Below are positions 42,984 through 53,052 of a stretch of 64,000 nt of DNA, piece by piece. A program made the position numbers and the translations under genes. Position 1 is the stretch's first letter; each line of letters opens with the position of its first letter. The notes below the pieces were generated by a model, which saw only the letters and a list, made by a program, of their open reading frames with translations, was not told the origin of the DNA and made no database searches. Origin of the DNA: SGZJ01 sp949372955 (lineage in GTDB: Bacteria > Bacteroidota > Bacteroidia > Flavobacteriales > Flavobacteriaceae); NCBI GenBank assembly GCA_949372955.1, contig CASIAX010000005.1:92883-156882 (forward strand), in the 5' to 3' direction.

Positions 42984-44291
42984 TTATTTAAAACTTATTT
43001 TTAATATACTATTTGTTGAATCAGATAACTTATACCTGTCATCAATTCTTTGGTTAACAACCCAAATTAATTCATTATTCCCATTTATAAGAATTAAGGT
43101 TCTTTTTTTATCAATTATGGAAATTTTTTCATCTTTAAAAAACTTACTTAAAGTCTTCTTACCTTTCATCCCAAGCGGGATAAAGTCCATACCCTGCACA
43201 CAACATTCGACCCTTAACGGGTATACAAGTTTACCCTCATCTACACAAACAGAAGAAAGAGTTAAACTCTTCTCAAAATTTTCAATTAGGTTAAATGACA
43301 GATCTCCATAAATAGTTTCAACGTTAGTTAAATCATTGAATATTTTAATTGGATCAAATTTATTAGTTGATATCTCCTCAAGAATCAGATAATCCCTATC
43401 CTTTACTATTCTGTGGGTTTTTGAACTAACATATTTACCAGACTGAGATGTTAAAATATTTTTAATATCATTTACTTTGCTAAACCCGTATTTATAGAAA
43501 AATTCGTGCAAGTAGAATTCTAAATTTTTCAATTTTAAAATCCCTTCAATTCTATATTTAATTTGATATCCGTCTTCAACAAGAATACTTTTAGATACTT
43601 CATTTATTTTTTCACTTAAAACTGACCTAGAACCCTTTAAGTACCGTAAAGAATTATTAAAATTACTTAAGAGTGTAGGACTTGATTTCTTAAAATTAGA
43701 TATTACCTTATTTCTTATTTCATTTCTCAGATAATCGTCTGACAAATTACTACTATCTTCTCTCCATTTAATTTTATTAGCTATAGCATAGTTTAAAATT
43801 TGATCTTTTGAAAAACTCAATAGAGGACGTATTTTTTTGTCATTAATAGCAGGAATACCCATTAAACCTATCAAACCACTTCCACGAGACAAGTTTATAA
43901 GAAATGTTTCCAGCTGATCATCCAAGTGATGTGCTGTTAAAACATAATCATAATTTACCAATAATTTGTCAAACCACTTATACCTAAGCTCTCTTGCTGC
44001 CATCTGAATAGATAAATGATTTATTGTTTTATATTTCTTAGTGTTAAATTTTTTTTGATAAAACAACACATTCAATGATTTTGCAAAATCTTCCGTAAAC
44101 TTAGCATCTATGTCACTTTCCTCACCTCTGAGTGAGAAATCACAATGAGCAATAGAAAAATCTAAATCTAATTTTTTACAAAGAGAGCATAAAACAACAC
44201 TATCTACTCCAGAAGATGTAGCAATAATTATTTTACTACTAAACAAAAAAGGCAATTCGTTTAATAAATGAGATTTAAAATCTTCTAGCAT
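42984..44291 (-). CDS. tilS: tRNA(Ile)-lysidine synthetase
   Basis: The 435-residue PP-loop ATPase modifies C34 of the AUA-reading tRNA-Ile to lysidine. It has IIATSSGVDSVVLCSL (the PP loop, with a Ser in place of the first Gly of SGGxDS), SIAHCDFSLRGEESD, TAHHLDDQLETFLINLSRGSG and GLMGIPAIN. A C-terminal TilS domain follows, containing RVECCVQGMDFIPLGMKG and KTLSKFFKDEKI. It is the first gene of the run with the Nramp-like and pxp genes (three bases to the next). Confidence 0.92.
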   Translation of the reverse strand: MLEDFKSHLLNELPFLFSSKIIIATSSGVDSVVLCSLCKKLDLDFSIAHCDFSLRGEESDIDAKFTEDFAKSLNVLFYQKKFNTKKYKTINHLSIQMAARELRYKWFDKLLVNYDYVLTAHHLDDQLETFLINLSRGSGLIGLMGIPAINDKKIRPLLSFSKDQILNYAIANKIKWREDSSNLSDDYLRNEIRNKVISNFKKSSPTLLSNFNNSLRYLKGSRSVLSEKINEVSKSILVEDGYQIKYRIEGILKLKNLEFYLHEFFYKYGFSKVNDIKNILTSQSGKYVSSKTHRIVKDRDYLILEEISTNKFDPIKIFNDLTNVETIYGDLSFNLIENFEKSLTLSSVCVDEGKLVYPLRVECCVQGMDFIPLGMKGKKTLSKFFKDEKISIIDKKRTLILINGNNELIWVVNQRIDDRYKLSDSTNSILKISFK

Positions 44292-44346
44292 TATAGTGTA
44301 ATTATATACTGCTAATATAACAAAGATCTATATCAATAGAATAAAT

Positions 44347-45750
44347 TTATATATGTAGCGCTCTGTTCTCTGTTGCGGCTAGAGCAGCTTCTTTAACTGC
44401 TTCAGAGTAAGTTGGATGAGCATGAGATATTCTAGCAATATCTTCAGCTGACGCTTTAAACTCCATCGCGGTTACTGCTTCTGAAATCAAATCTGCACAT
44501 CTAGCCCCTATCATATGAACTCCTAAAATTTCATCAGTTTTTTTATCTGCTAATATTTTAACAAAACCATCTAAATCAGAACTAGCTCTGCTCCTACCAA
44601 GAGCACGCATCGGAAATTGACCAGCTTTATATTCGATATTATTTTCTTTCAAATAATCCTCTGTTTTTCCTACTGAAGCAACTTCGGGCCATGTATAAAC
44701 AACACCCGGGATTAAGTTGTAGTCAATATGAGGCTTTTGACCTGCAATAATTTCGGCCACTAAAACACCTTCTTCTTCAGCTTTATGAGCTAACATTGCC
44801 CCTTTTATAACATCTCCAATGGCGTAAATATTAGAATGTTTTGTTTGTAAATGTTCATTTACTTCTATTTGACCTCTATTATTTGTTTCTATTCCTAATT
44901 GCTCAAGATTCAATCCTTGTGTATACGCAGATCTTCCAATACTTACTAAACAGTAATCTCCGTTAAACTCTATAGATTGATCATTTTTATTCTGAGCCAC
45001 TACTTTAATATTATCTCCAACTCTTTCAACAGAAGTAACTTTATGTGATGTGTAAATTTTAAATTTTTGTTTTTTAAACACCTTTGTCAACTCTTTAGAT
45101 AAACCAGAATCCATTGTTGGAATTATTCTATCCATGTACTCTAAAATTGAAACTTCTGATCCTAACCTTTTATATACCTGACCCAGCTCTAATCCAATTA
45201 CCCCACCACCAATAATAATTAGGTGCTTAGGGATTTCTTTTAGCTTTAACGCCTCTGTAGAGGTTATGATTCTATCTTTATCAACCTTAGCAAACGGTAA
45301 AACAGAAGGTTTACTACCAGTAGCAATAATTATATTCTTAGATTCTATAATTTCCTCAGAAGAAGCCAAAGTGATTTTTACTTTGTTCTGATCTACAAAT
45401 GAACCGAAACCATTAAAAACCGTGATGTTATTTTTATTCATTAAAAAGTCAATTCCTTTTGTAGTTTGTGACACTACATTGTTTTTTCTAGATATCATTT
45501 TACCAAAATCTAAAGAAATCTCACCCTCAATGTTTATACCATGATTGGAAAAATTTTTTGTAGCCTCTTCGTAATGATGAGAAGAGTCTAAAAGAGCTTT
45601 ACTAGGGATACAGCCCACATTTAAGCAAGTACCACCCATGGTACTGTATTTTTCGATTATAGCGGTTTTCATACCTAACTGAGCACATCTAATAGCAGAT
45701 ACATAACCTCCTGGGCCTGACCCAATAACAACAACATCAAAAGAGTTCAT
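44347..45750 (-). CDS. lpdA: Dihydrolipoyl dehydrogenase
   Basis: The 467-residue flavoprotein reoxidises the lipoyl groups of the pyruvate and 2-oxoglutarate dehydrogenase complexes. It has the FAD motif VVVIGSGPGGYVSAIRCAQL, the redox disulfide in GGTCLNVGCIPSKALL, the NAD motif LIIIGGGVIGLELGQVYKRLG, YAIGDVIKGAMLAHKAEEEG, and the C-terminal His-Glu pair in SHAHPTYSEAVKEA. The complex subunits are not in the window, so it is expressed separately. A good -33/-7 promoter lies just upstream. Confidence 0.96.
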   Translation of the reverse strand: MNSFDVVVIGSGPGGYVSAIRCAQLGMKTAIIEKYSTMGGTCLNVGCIPSKALLDSSHHYEEATKNFSNHGINIEGEISLDFGKMISRKNNVVSQTTKGIDFLMNKNNITVFNGFGSFVDQNKVKITLASSEEIIESKNIIIATGSKPSVLPFAKVDKDRIITSTEALKLKEIPKHLIIIGGGVIGLELGQVYKRLGSEVSILEYMDRIIPTMDSGLSKELTKVFKKQKFKIYTSHKVTSVERVGDNIKVVAQNKNDQSIEFNGDYCLVSIGRSAYTQGLNLEQLGIETNNRGQIEVNEHLQTKHSNIYAIGDVIKGAMLAHKAEEEGVLVAEIIAGQKPHIDYNLIPGVVYTWPEVASVGKTEDYLKENNIEYKAGQFPMRALGRSRASSDLDGFVKILADKKTDEILGVHMIGARCADLISEAVTAMEFKASAEDIARISHAHPTYSEAVKEAALAATENRALHI

Positions 45751-45773
45751 AAAATAATTATTTAATTAGTTAG

Positions 45774-45803
45774 CAAAAATACAAATGTTTTAACTCTTTG
45801 CAA
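45774..45803 (-). promoter_or_regulatory. Promoter of lpdA
   Basis: On the minus strand TTG (45803-45801), 19 bases, then TATTTTTG (45781-45774): a full Bacteroidota -33/-7 promoter with ideal spacing. The leader would be about 17 bases. Confidence 0.6.
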
Positions 45804-45919
45804 TGAATATCTAATCAATAATTTAAGTTATAAATCAATTTTAAATAAAATAATATTGCATATCTTGTAACAGATAAATATCACTATTTTTTAAGAAGAA
45901 AGTTAATTTAATCTGGCTC

Positions 45920-47356
45920 ATGAATAATCCTAAAGAAATTAGTTTAACCACATCCTTATTTCCAGTAATATTACTTATTTCTATGTTAACTTATAACATA
46001 TTAATGTTTGAAGATAAAGAATGGCTAGGGGAATACACTTACCAGTTAATACTTTTAATTACCTCATTAATAGTTTCGTTAATTGGTTTGGCTAATAGAG
46101 TATCTATTAAAACAATAGTAACAAAGATTTACTTAAGTATAAAAAGTATAGCCACTCCGATTATAATTTTACTATTAGTTGGAGCCTTAGCGGGAACATG
46201 GAAAGTCAGTGGTGTAATTCCAGCTATGGTATATTATGGCCTTCAACTAATTGATCCATCTATATTTTTACCTTTATCGCTTATTGTATCATCCATTGTA
46301 TCAGTTTCTACTGGTAGCTCATATACCACTTCTGCGACAGTTGGAATAGCTCTAGTAGCAGTTGGTACTGCTTTTCAGATACCACCAGGAATGACCGCTG
46401 GAGCAGTAATATCAGGTGCTTATTTTGGAGATAAACTATCTCCACTTAGTGATACTACCAACTTAGCACCGGCTATGGCAGGAACAGACCTGTATACGCA
46501 TATAAAATACATGACTTATACAACTGTACCAACTATATTAATAACACTAGTTGTGTTTTCAATTATAAGTCTTAATATAAATACAGAATCTTCTGGAAAT
46601 TTAGATAGTATTACTAGTCTAACAGATACCATTATTAATGATTTTTATATTTCACCTATTTTATTTATGGTCCCTGTAAGCGTAATTATACTCGCTGCAT
46701 TAAAAGTTAAACCAGTAATTGCTTTGAGTATTGGTATAAGCTTAGCAATTATTTTTACAGTTGTTTTTCAATCTAATATTATTGATTTACTTTCTCCTGG
46801 AAGTTATTCAAGTATTTTTGATTCTGTTTTTCTAAATACAGAAATTCCTACTGATAATGAAAGAATATCAGACCTATATAATTCTGGAGGAATGATAGGT
46901 ATGATCTGGACAATAAATCTGACAATTTGTGCAATGATCTTTGGTGGAGCAATGGATGCAATCGGAGCATTAACCAAGATCACCAACAAGCTGCTATCTC
47001 TAGCTAATTCTACTTTTGGATTAGTCGCTAGCACAGTAGTTAGTTGTTTAGGAATAAATATTGCGGCTTCTGATCAATACCTTGCAATAGTAATACCTGG
47101 TAAAATGTTTAAAAATGCATATGAAGAATATGATTTAGCTCCTGAGAATTTGAGTAGAACTCTAGAAGATTCAGGAACAGTTACCTCAGCACTAATTCCT
47201 TGGAACACATGTGGAGCTTATCATTACGGAGTACTTGGAGTCAGTGTTGCAGACTATTTTATTTATGCGATTTTCAACTGGCTTAGTCCAATTATGACAT
47301 TGATATATGCTGGCATAGGGATTAAAATTAGATCAATAACTAAACAAAGTGATTAA
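45920..47356 (+). CDS. nhaC: Na+/H+ antiporter NhaC
   Basis: The 478-residue membrane protein has about 11-12 helices and the NhaC blocks LLLVGALAGTWKVSGVIPAM, STGSSYTTSATVGIALVAVG, GAVISGAYFGDKLSPLSDTT and ALIPWNTCGAYHYGVLG. It exchanges sodium for protons and suits a marine habitat. The transcript runs towards ftsK, 47 bases on. No -7 box that I trust is visible in the 169-base gap before it. Confidence 0.92.
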   Translation: MNNPKEISLTTSLFPVILLISMLTYNILMFEDKEWLGEYTYQLILLITSLIVSLIGLANRVSIKTIVTKIYLSIKSIATPIIILLLVGALAGTWKVSGVIPAMVYYGLQLIDPSIFLPLSLIVSSIVSVSTGSSYTTSATVGIALVAVGTAFQIPPGMTAGAVISGAYFGDKLSPLSDTTNLAPAMAGTDLYTHIKYMTYTTVPTILITLVVFSIISLNINTESSGNLDSITSLTDTIINDFYISPILFMVPVSVIILAALKVKPVIALSIGISLAIIFTVVFQSNIIDLLSPGSYSSIFDSVFLNTEIPTDNERISDLYNSGGMIGMIWTINLTICAMIFGGAMDAIGALTKITNKLLSLANSTFGLVASTVVSCLGINIAASDQYLAIVIPGKMFKNAYEEYDLAPENLSRTLEDSGTVTSALIPWNTCGAYHYGVLGVSVADYFIYAIFNWLSPIMTLIYAGIGIKIRSITKQSD

Positions 47357-47403
47357 TAAAAACAAATACAGTAATTTGTATATTATTTAATATTTTTAAA
47401 AAA

Positions 47404-49764
47404 ATGATTAAAGCAAATAAAAATAAAAAAAAGAAGCTATTTTCCTTTGATAAAAAAGAAAGGAAACTTAATAGCTCTCAAAAACTATTTTTTGGAAGTA
47501 CTTTGGCAGTTCTTTCCTTTACGCTATTTCTTTCCTTTACTTCATATTTTTATACTGGAATTAAAGATCAAAGCACTTTAACAGAATTCACTAATCCTGA
47601 AGTAGTTACTGAGAACTGGATGAGTAAGATAGGTGCTCAATTAGCAGACTTTTTTTTATATAAAGGTTTTGGAATCTCTTCATACATAATTTGCTTTTTA
47701 TTATTTCTATCTGCACTATTTATTTTATTAGATTCTAATAAAGCAAAATTAACTAGACATTGGTTTTGGGGAATATTAATCATGTTGTGGATATCCTTAC
47801 TATTTGGATTGATTGATTTAGACTCTGGAAAGTTTTCAGGGATAATTGGATTTGAAGTAAATCTTTTCTTAAATAGCTATGTTGGAAATATTGGAACCTC
47901 TTTTTTATTACTACTCTTTGCTATCTATTATTTAACATTTCGATTAAACATAGGAATAGACTCCTTTAAAAAATGGTTTACTTTTAAAAACAAAACTGAA
48001 AATAACGAAGAAGAAATAATAACTAATTCAGATGAATCTAGTACTGAAGAGGTTTTAACCATTGATGAAGCTGAAACTAATAATTCTAATTCAAAAATTG
48101 AATTAAACCAAGAGGAATTAACTGTAACTAACATTATTGAAGACAAAAAATTAGAAGTAGAATCAACAAATGAGCTTGAAATAGAAATAAAAGAAACTTT
48201 TGAAGAAGAATCTGAATCTGATAATCTTGCTAAAAAACTTGTCGATGATTTCGGATTATTTGATCCTAAATTAGAACTAGGTAATTATAAATTTCCAAAT
48301 TTAGACATTCTAAAAAAATATGATTCTGAAGGAATAACAATTAACAAGGATGAATTAGAAGAGAATAAAACAAAAATAGTAAATACTCTTAATAATTATA
48401 AAATTGGAATAGAAAGCATAAAAGCTACAATTGGTCCTACAGTTACTCTTTACGAAATAGTTCCTGAGGCAGGAATACGGATATCTAAAATTAAAAACTT
48501 AGAAGATGATATTGCATTGTCCTTATCCGCACTAGGTATAAGAATAATAGCTCCAATCCCCGGCAAAGGAACAATTGGTATTGAGGTTCCAAATAAAAAC
48601 GCAACAATTGTTTCTATGCACTCTGTAATTTCATCTCAGAAATTCCAACAGTCCGATATGATATTACCCATAGCTCTAGGAAAAACAATTAGTAACGAAA
48701 CACTGGTTGTCGATCTTGCTAAGATGCCTCATCTACTTATGGCAGGTGCAACAGGGCAAGGTAAGTCAGTAGGTCTTAACGCAGTACTAACCTCTCTTTT
48801 GTACAAAAAACATCCCGCTGAAGTAAAGTTTGTATTAGTAGATCCAAAGAAAGTTGAACTTACACTTTTTAATAAAATTGAAAGACACTACTTAGCAAAA
48901 TTACCTGATAGTGAAGAAGCTATAATAACAGACAATACCAAGGTAATAAACACCTTAAATTCATTGTGTATAGAGATGGACAACAGGTATGAGCTATTAA
49001 AAAATGCACAATGTAGAAATATTGTTGAATACAATAAAAAGTTTAAATCTAGGAAACTAAACCCTAATGATGGACATCAGTTTCTTCCATATATAGTATT
49101 GGTAGTAGATGAGTTTGCAGATTTAATAATGACAGCTGGAAAAGAAGTTGAAACTCCAATTGCAAGAATTGCCCAATTAGCTAGAGCAATTGGAATACAT
49201 TTAATTATTGCAACACAAAGACCTTCAGTAAATGTTATAACAGGTGTTATTAAAGCTAATTTCCCTGCAAGAATTGCATTTAGAGTAACCTCTAAAATAG
49301 ATTCACGAACAATTTTAGATAGTTCAGGTGCTGACCAGCTAATAGGTCGAGGTGATATGCTATATACCCAAGGTAACGAACTAATAAGAGTTCAATGTGC
49401 ATTTGTTGATACACCTGAAGTTGAAAAACTTACTGACTTTATTGGATCACAAAAAGCTTACCCTAGCGCCCATGCATTGCCCGAATATATAGGAGATGAA
49501 AGTGGCACAAATCTTGATATTGATATATCCGACAGAGATAAGTTATTTAGAGAAGCTGCAGAAGTAATAGTAATAGCCCAGCAAGGATCTGCATCTTTGT
49601 TACAAAGAAAACTAAAACTCGGCTACAACAGAGCAGGAAGACTTATTGATCAGCTAGAAGCTGCTGGAATTGTTGGACCATTTGAGGGAAGTAAAGCAAG
49701 GCAAGTAATTATAACTGATTTAGTAGCACTAGACAGACATCTAGAAAATGAAAAAAATATATAA
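47404..49764 (+). CDS. ftsK: DNA translocase FtsK
   Basis: The 786-residue protein has an N-terminal membrane part with about four helices (residues 25-180). A short acidic linker (about 195-270, rich in Glu, Asn and Ser) leads to the motor. Walker A is MAGATGQGKSVGLNAVL, Walker B VLVVDEFADLIM, followed by IATQRPSVNVITGVIKANFP. The C-terminal gamma winged helix SASLLQRKLKLGYNRAGRLI reads KOPS sites. It clears chromosome ends at the septum and activates XerCD at dif. lolA starts three bases after its end. Confidence 0.96.
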   Translation: MIKANKNKKKKLFSFDKKERKLNSSQKLFFGSTLAVLSFTLFLSFTSYFYTGIKDQSTLTEFTNPEVVTENWMSKIGAQLADFFLYKGFGISSYIICFLLFLSALFILLDSNKAKLTRHWFWGILIMLWISLLFGLIDLDSGKFSGIIGFEVNLFLNSYVGNIGTSFLLLLFAIYYLTFRLNIGIDSFKKWFTFKNKTENNEEEIITNSDESSTEEVLTIDEAETNNSNSKIELNQEELTVTNIIEDKKLEVESTNELEIEIKETFEEESESDNLAKKLVDDFGLFDPKLELGNYKFPNLDILKKYDSEGITINKDELEENKTKIVNTLNNYKIGIESIKATIGPTVTLYEIVPEAGIRISKIKNLEDDIALSLSALGIRIIAPIPGKGTIGIEVPNKNATIVSMHSVISSQKFQQSDMILPIALGKTISNETLVVDLAKMPHLLMAGATGQGKSVGLNAVLTSLLYKKHPAEVKFVLVDPKKVELTLFNKIERHYLAKLPDSEEAIITDNTKVINTLNSLCIEMDNRYELLKNAQCRNIVEYNKKFKSRKLNPNDGHQFLPYIVLVVDEFADLIMTAGKEVETPIARIAQLARAIGIHLIIATQRPSVNVITGVIKANFPARIAFRVTSKIDSRTILDSSGADQLIGRGDMLYTQGNELIRVQCAFVDTPEVEKLTDFIGSQKAYPSAHALPEYIGDESGTNLDIDISDRDKLFREAAEVIVIAQQGSASLLQRKLKLGYNRAGRLIDQLEAAGIVGPFEGSKARQVIITDLVALDRHLENEKNI

Positions 49765-49767
49765 AAA

Positions 49768-50439
49768 ATGAAAAAAGCATACACCCTACTCATATTAATT
49801 TTAAACACTCTTGTAATATTTTCTCAAAATGACCCTAAGGCTGAAGAGCTTTTAAATAAAGTCTCTGAGAATATCAAGGGTTACGAAAGTATGTATATTA
49901 ATATAAATCACAACTTAACTAACCTAGAAGAAGATATTGACCAAACCAACAAGGTTAGTTTTGTAAAAAAAGGAACTAAATACAATGTTAAATGGAATAA
50001 TATAACATTTATATATGATGGAGAAAAGCTTTTTACTATCAATCCAGATGATGAAGAAGTAACTATATCTACAGAAGATTTAGATGAAGAAAGTACTATA
50101 ACTCCAAATAAGATTTTAACCTTTTTCGAAGAAGGCTATGAGTTTAAAATGGATATAACACAAGATGTAACTGTATTAGATTATTATGAACAAAGAACTA
50201 GAAAGTTATTACAGTATATTAAATTAATTCCCATAGACTCTGAATCTGAAATAGACTACATACTATTGGCAGTAGAGAAAAAAAATAACAGAATATATAA
50301 AAGTATTGAAAAAGGTAAAAATGGTACTACAACAACATATACCATTACATCATTTGAAGTAGACCTTCCTTTAGATGATGATTTATTTCTATTTAACAAA
50401 AAAGAGTACAAGGATTATTACATAAACGATATTGATTGA
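49768..50439 (+). CDS. lolA: Outer-membrane lipoprotein carrier LolA-like protein
   Basis: The 223-residue protein has a signal peptide (MKKAYTLLILILNTLVIFSQ). A LolA-type beta sheet follows, with KAEELLNKVSENIKGYESMY and NVKWNNITFIYDGEKLFTIN. LolA carries lipoproteins across the periplasm to the outer membrane. Bacteroidota versions are divergent, but ftsK-lolA-lptF is a gene order I know from flavobacteria. The spacing of three and six bases to its neighbours implies one transcript. Confidence 0.82.
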   Translation: MKKAYTLLILILNTLVIFSQNDPKAEELLNKVSENIKGYESMYININHNLTNLEEDIDQTNKVSFVKKGTKYNVKWNNITFIYDGEKLFTINPDDEEVTISTEDLDEESTITPNKILTFFEEGYEFKMDITQDVTVLDYYEQRTRKLLQYIKLIPIDSESEIDYILLAVEKKNNRIYKSIEKGKNGTTTTYTITSFEVDLPLDDDLFLFNKKEYKDYYINDID

Positions 50440-50445
50440 TAGAAA

Positions 50446-51876
50446 TTGAAAATTTTAGACAAATACATACTTAAAACATTTATTAAAACATTCTTAAGTG
50501 TTTTCTGTATAATTATGTTAATTTTTTTACTACAATCAGTATGGGTTTATATTTCAGAATTGGCTGGAAAAGATTTAGACATAGCTATTATAATTAAGTT
50601 CCTGACCTATGTATCACCAAGACTTATAGTTTTAATTCTTCCACTAACTATTTTACTGTCTAGTATAATGGTCTTTGGTAGTTTTGCAGAAAATTACGAA
50701 TTTGCAGCCATGAAATCTACAGGTATCTCTCTGCAAAGAGCAATGAGAAGCTTGAGTGTTTTTATTCTATTTATTGGTGTAATAACATTTTTTTTCTTAA
50801 ATAATGTCAACCCAGTAGCCGAATACAATTTTCATAATTTAAGAAAAAATATATCTAAAGTAAAACCCACAATGGCTATAGCCGAAGGGCAGTTTAATCA
50901 AATTGGGAGAATAAATATTAAAGTTAAAAATAAAACAGGTGATAAAGGTCAATATCTAACAGATGTAATAATACATCAGAAAAAAAATAAAGTTGGTAAT
51001 TACACGGTCATAAAATCCAAGACAGGTGAGATTTCTAGTAGTCTAGACTCCGATATATTACAGTTAAAATTATTTGAAGGTAATTATTATGATGAGGTAA
51101 CATCCAATGATTATAAACAAAGATTAAAAAAACCACATTTAAAAAGTTATTTCGAAGAATACATATTAAATATTAATCTGGCAGAAATAAACAATGTCGA
51201 TTTTGATGATACAGAAAATGTAAATAAACACACGATGCTTGGCGTTTCAGATCTTGGAATCACAATAGATTCATTGCTGAAAAAGAAAGAAGAGGACTAC
51301 AAACTAATTGCATCAAAAATGCATAACAGGTCTAATGCCTTAGTATTAAATGATAATGTAAGAGCTAAAATTGTAGATACTATCTATAAGGGAGAAAATT
51401 TTTACGACTTATTTAAACTCAAAAAACAAGTTCAACTATTTGATCTAGCTATTAGTTCAATTAATAGCACGAATAGTATTATAAAGTCTAATAAAATAAT
51501 TCAGGCATACAGAGATAAAAACATAAACAAACATATAATATCGTTACATGATAAATTCGCTATTTCATTTGCTTGTGTAATATTATTTTTTATTGGCGCT
51601 CCTTTAGGAGCGATAATTAGAAAAGGGGGATTTGGATTACCGTTGGTTTTATCTATTGTTTTATTTTGTGTTTTTCATTTTATTGGAATATTTACTAAAA
51701 ATTTAGCAGAAGATAACAGCATAAATCCAGTACTGGCTAGCTGGCTATCAACAATTATAATGCTTCCTGTCAGTATCTATTTAACCAATAGAGCGACTAA
51801 AGATAGATCTATATTTAATTTTGATAATTTATACTTACTGATAAATAAGTTTTTAAAGAGAAGTGATAAAATTTGA
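50446..51876 (+). CDS. LptF/LptG family lipopolysaccharide export permease
   Basis: The 476-residue protein starts KILDKYILKTFIKTFLSVF, has three helices near the N-terminus, a periplasmic jellyroll domain (about 130-360) and three more helices at the end (SFACVILFFIGAPLGAIIRKG). It is one of the two permease subunits that, with LptB, extract LPS from the inner membrane; LptF or LptG cannot be told apart here. The start codon is TTG at 50446: no ATG in the frame would keep the conserved N-terminus. It follows lolA by six bases. Confidence 0.85.
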   Translation: MKILDKYILKTFIKTFLSVFCIIMLIFLLQSVWVYISELAGKDLDIAIIIKFLTYVSPRLIVLILPLTILLSSIMVFGSFAENYEFAAMKSTGISLQRAMRSLSVFILFIGVITFFFLNNVNPVAEYNFHNLRKNISKVKPTMAIAEGQFNQIGRINIKVKNKTGDKGQYLTDVIIHQKKNKVGNYTVIKSKTGEISSSLDSDILQLKLFEGNYYDEVTSNDYKQRLKKPHLKSYFEEYILNINLAEINNVDFDDTENVNKHTMLGVSDLGITIDSLLKKKEEDYKLIASKMHNRSNALVLNDNVRAKIVDTIYKGENFYDLFKLKKQVQLFDLAISSINSTNSIIKSNKIIQAYRDKNINKHIISLHDKFAISFACVILFFIGAPLGAIIRKGGFGLPLVLSIVLFCVFHFIGIFTKNLAEDNSINPVLASWLSTIIMLPVSIYLTNRATKDRSIFNFDNLYLLINKFLKRSDKI

Positions 51877-51912
51877 TTAAAAAACAGTGTATATTTACAA
51901 AAATTTACAAAA

Positions 51913-53052
51913 ATGTCTAAAGAAAATAATCGGCAATTAGATAGTATCGAATCTGCTATAAACGATATTCGATCTGGTAAAGTAATTATTGTTGTTGATG
52001 ATGAAAATAGAGAAAATGAAGGTGATTTTTTAGCTGCTGCTGAATCAATTACTCCTGAGATTGTGAATTTTATGGCTATGCATGGAAGAGGTCTAATATG
52101 TGCACCAATTACTGAAAAAAGATCCAAAGAATTAAATTTAAACCCAATGGTTGGTAACAATACCGATCCAATGGAAACTGCTTTTACAGTTTCAGTTGAT
52201 CTTATTGGTAGTGGAGTAACTACTGGAATATCTGCTTCCGATAGATCTAAAACTATTAAAGCTTTAGTCGATAAAAAAACTAGACCTCATGACATTTCAA
52301 AGCCAGGGCATGTTTTTCCATTAATAGCTAAAGAAGGTGGGGTTTTAAGAAGAACTGGTCATACAGAAGCTGCCATAGATTTTGCCAGATTAGCTGGATT
52401 TAAGCCTGCTGGTGTAATTGTTGAAATTATGAATGAGGATGGAACTATGGCTAGGTTGCCAGAATTATTTGAAGTTGCAAAAAAATTCAATCTAAAAATA
52501 ATATCAATTGAAGATCTTGTTGCCTATAGAATGGAACATGATTCATTAATTGAGAAAAAAGAGGATTTTCAAATTGAAACGAGATTTGGAAGTTTTAGAT
52601 TAAGAGCTTATCAACAAACCACAAATGACAGACTACATATTGCATTAACCAAAGGTTCTTGGGAACCGAGTGAACATGTGCTTACTAGAATCAACTCTAA
52701 ACTACTTAATAATGATGTTTTAGGCACCTTAACTAACAACTTAGACAAGAAGCTAGATGACATGTTTAAACTAGTTAACGATGCTGGAAAAGGAGCGATA
52801 GTATTTATAAATCAACAGAATCAACCATTAAGCACGTTGAATAGATTGAAAATCTTGAGAAGAAGTCAAATTAAAGGAAAAGTAATAAAGGCTCCAAAAA
52901 TAGAGATGGATGATAGAGATTTTGGAATTGGTGCTCAAATTTTACATGATTTAAATATCCATAAATTAAGATTAATTTCTAATGGAACAGCAACAAAAAG
53001 AGTTGGAATTATTGGTTATGGACTTGAAATAATTGACTACATAAATTACTAG
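51913..53052 (+). CDS. ribB: 3,4-Dihydroxy-2-butanone 4-phosphate synthase with degenerate GTP cyclohydrolase II domain
   Basis: The 379-residue protein has an intact N-terminal DHBP synthase (VVDDENRENEGDFLAAAE at 28-45, MAMHGRGLICAPI, ISKPGHVFPLIAKEGGVLRR, RTGHTEAAIDFARLAG). It supplies the four-carbon unit of riboflavin. Residues from about 215 follow the GTP cyclohydrolase II fold, but the three zinc-binding cysteines are lost: the block that should read SxCxxxDxxGSxxCDC is NSKLLNNDVLGTLTNN (261-276). That domain should have no cyclohydrolase activity, as is usual for long RibB in Bacteroidota. GTP cyclohydrolase II must come from another gene. Confidence 0.9.
   Translation: MSKENNRQLDSIESAINDIRSGKVIIVVDDENRENEGDFLAAAESITPEIVNFMAMHGRGLICAPITEKRSKELNLNPMVGNNTDPMETAFTVSVDLIGSGVTTGISASDRSKTIKALVDKKTRPHDISKPGHVFPLIAKEGGVLRRTGHTEAAIDFARLAGFKPAGVIVEIMNEDGTMARLPELFEVAKKFNLKIISIEDLVAYRMEHDSLIEKKEDFQIETRFGSFRLRAYQQTTNDRLHIALTKGSWEPSEHVLTRINSKLLNNDVLGTLTNNLDKKLDDMFKLVNDAGKGAIVFINQQNQPLSTLNRLKILRRSQIKGKVIKAPKIEMDDRDFGIGAQILHDLNIHKLRLISNGTATKRVGIIGYGLEIIDYINY

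Noticed and set aside
47404..53052. ftsK-lolA-lptF/G-ribB as a novel envelope operon
   Set aside because: The order is familiar from flavobacterial genomes and each gene has a standard role.
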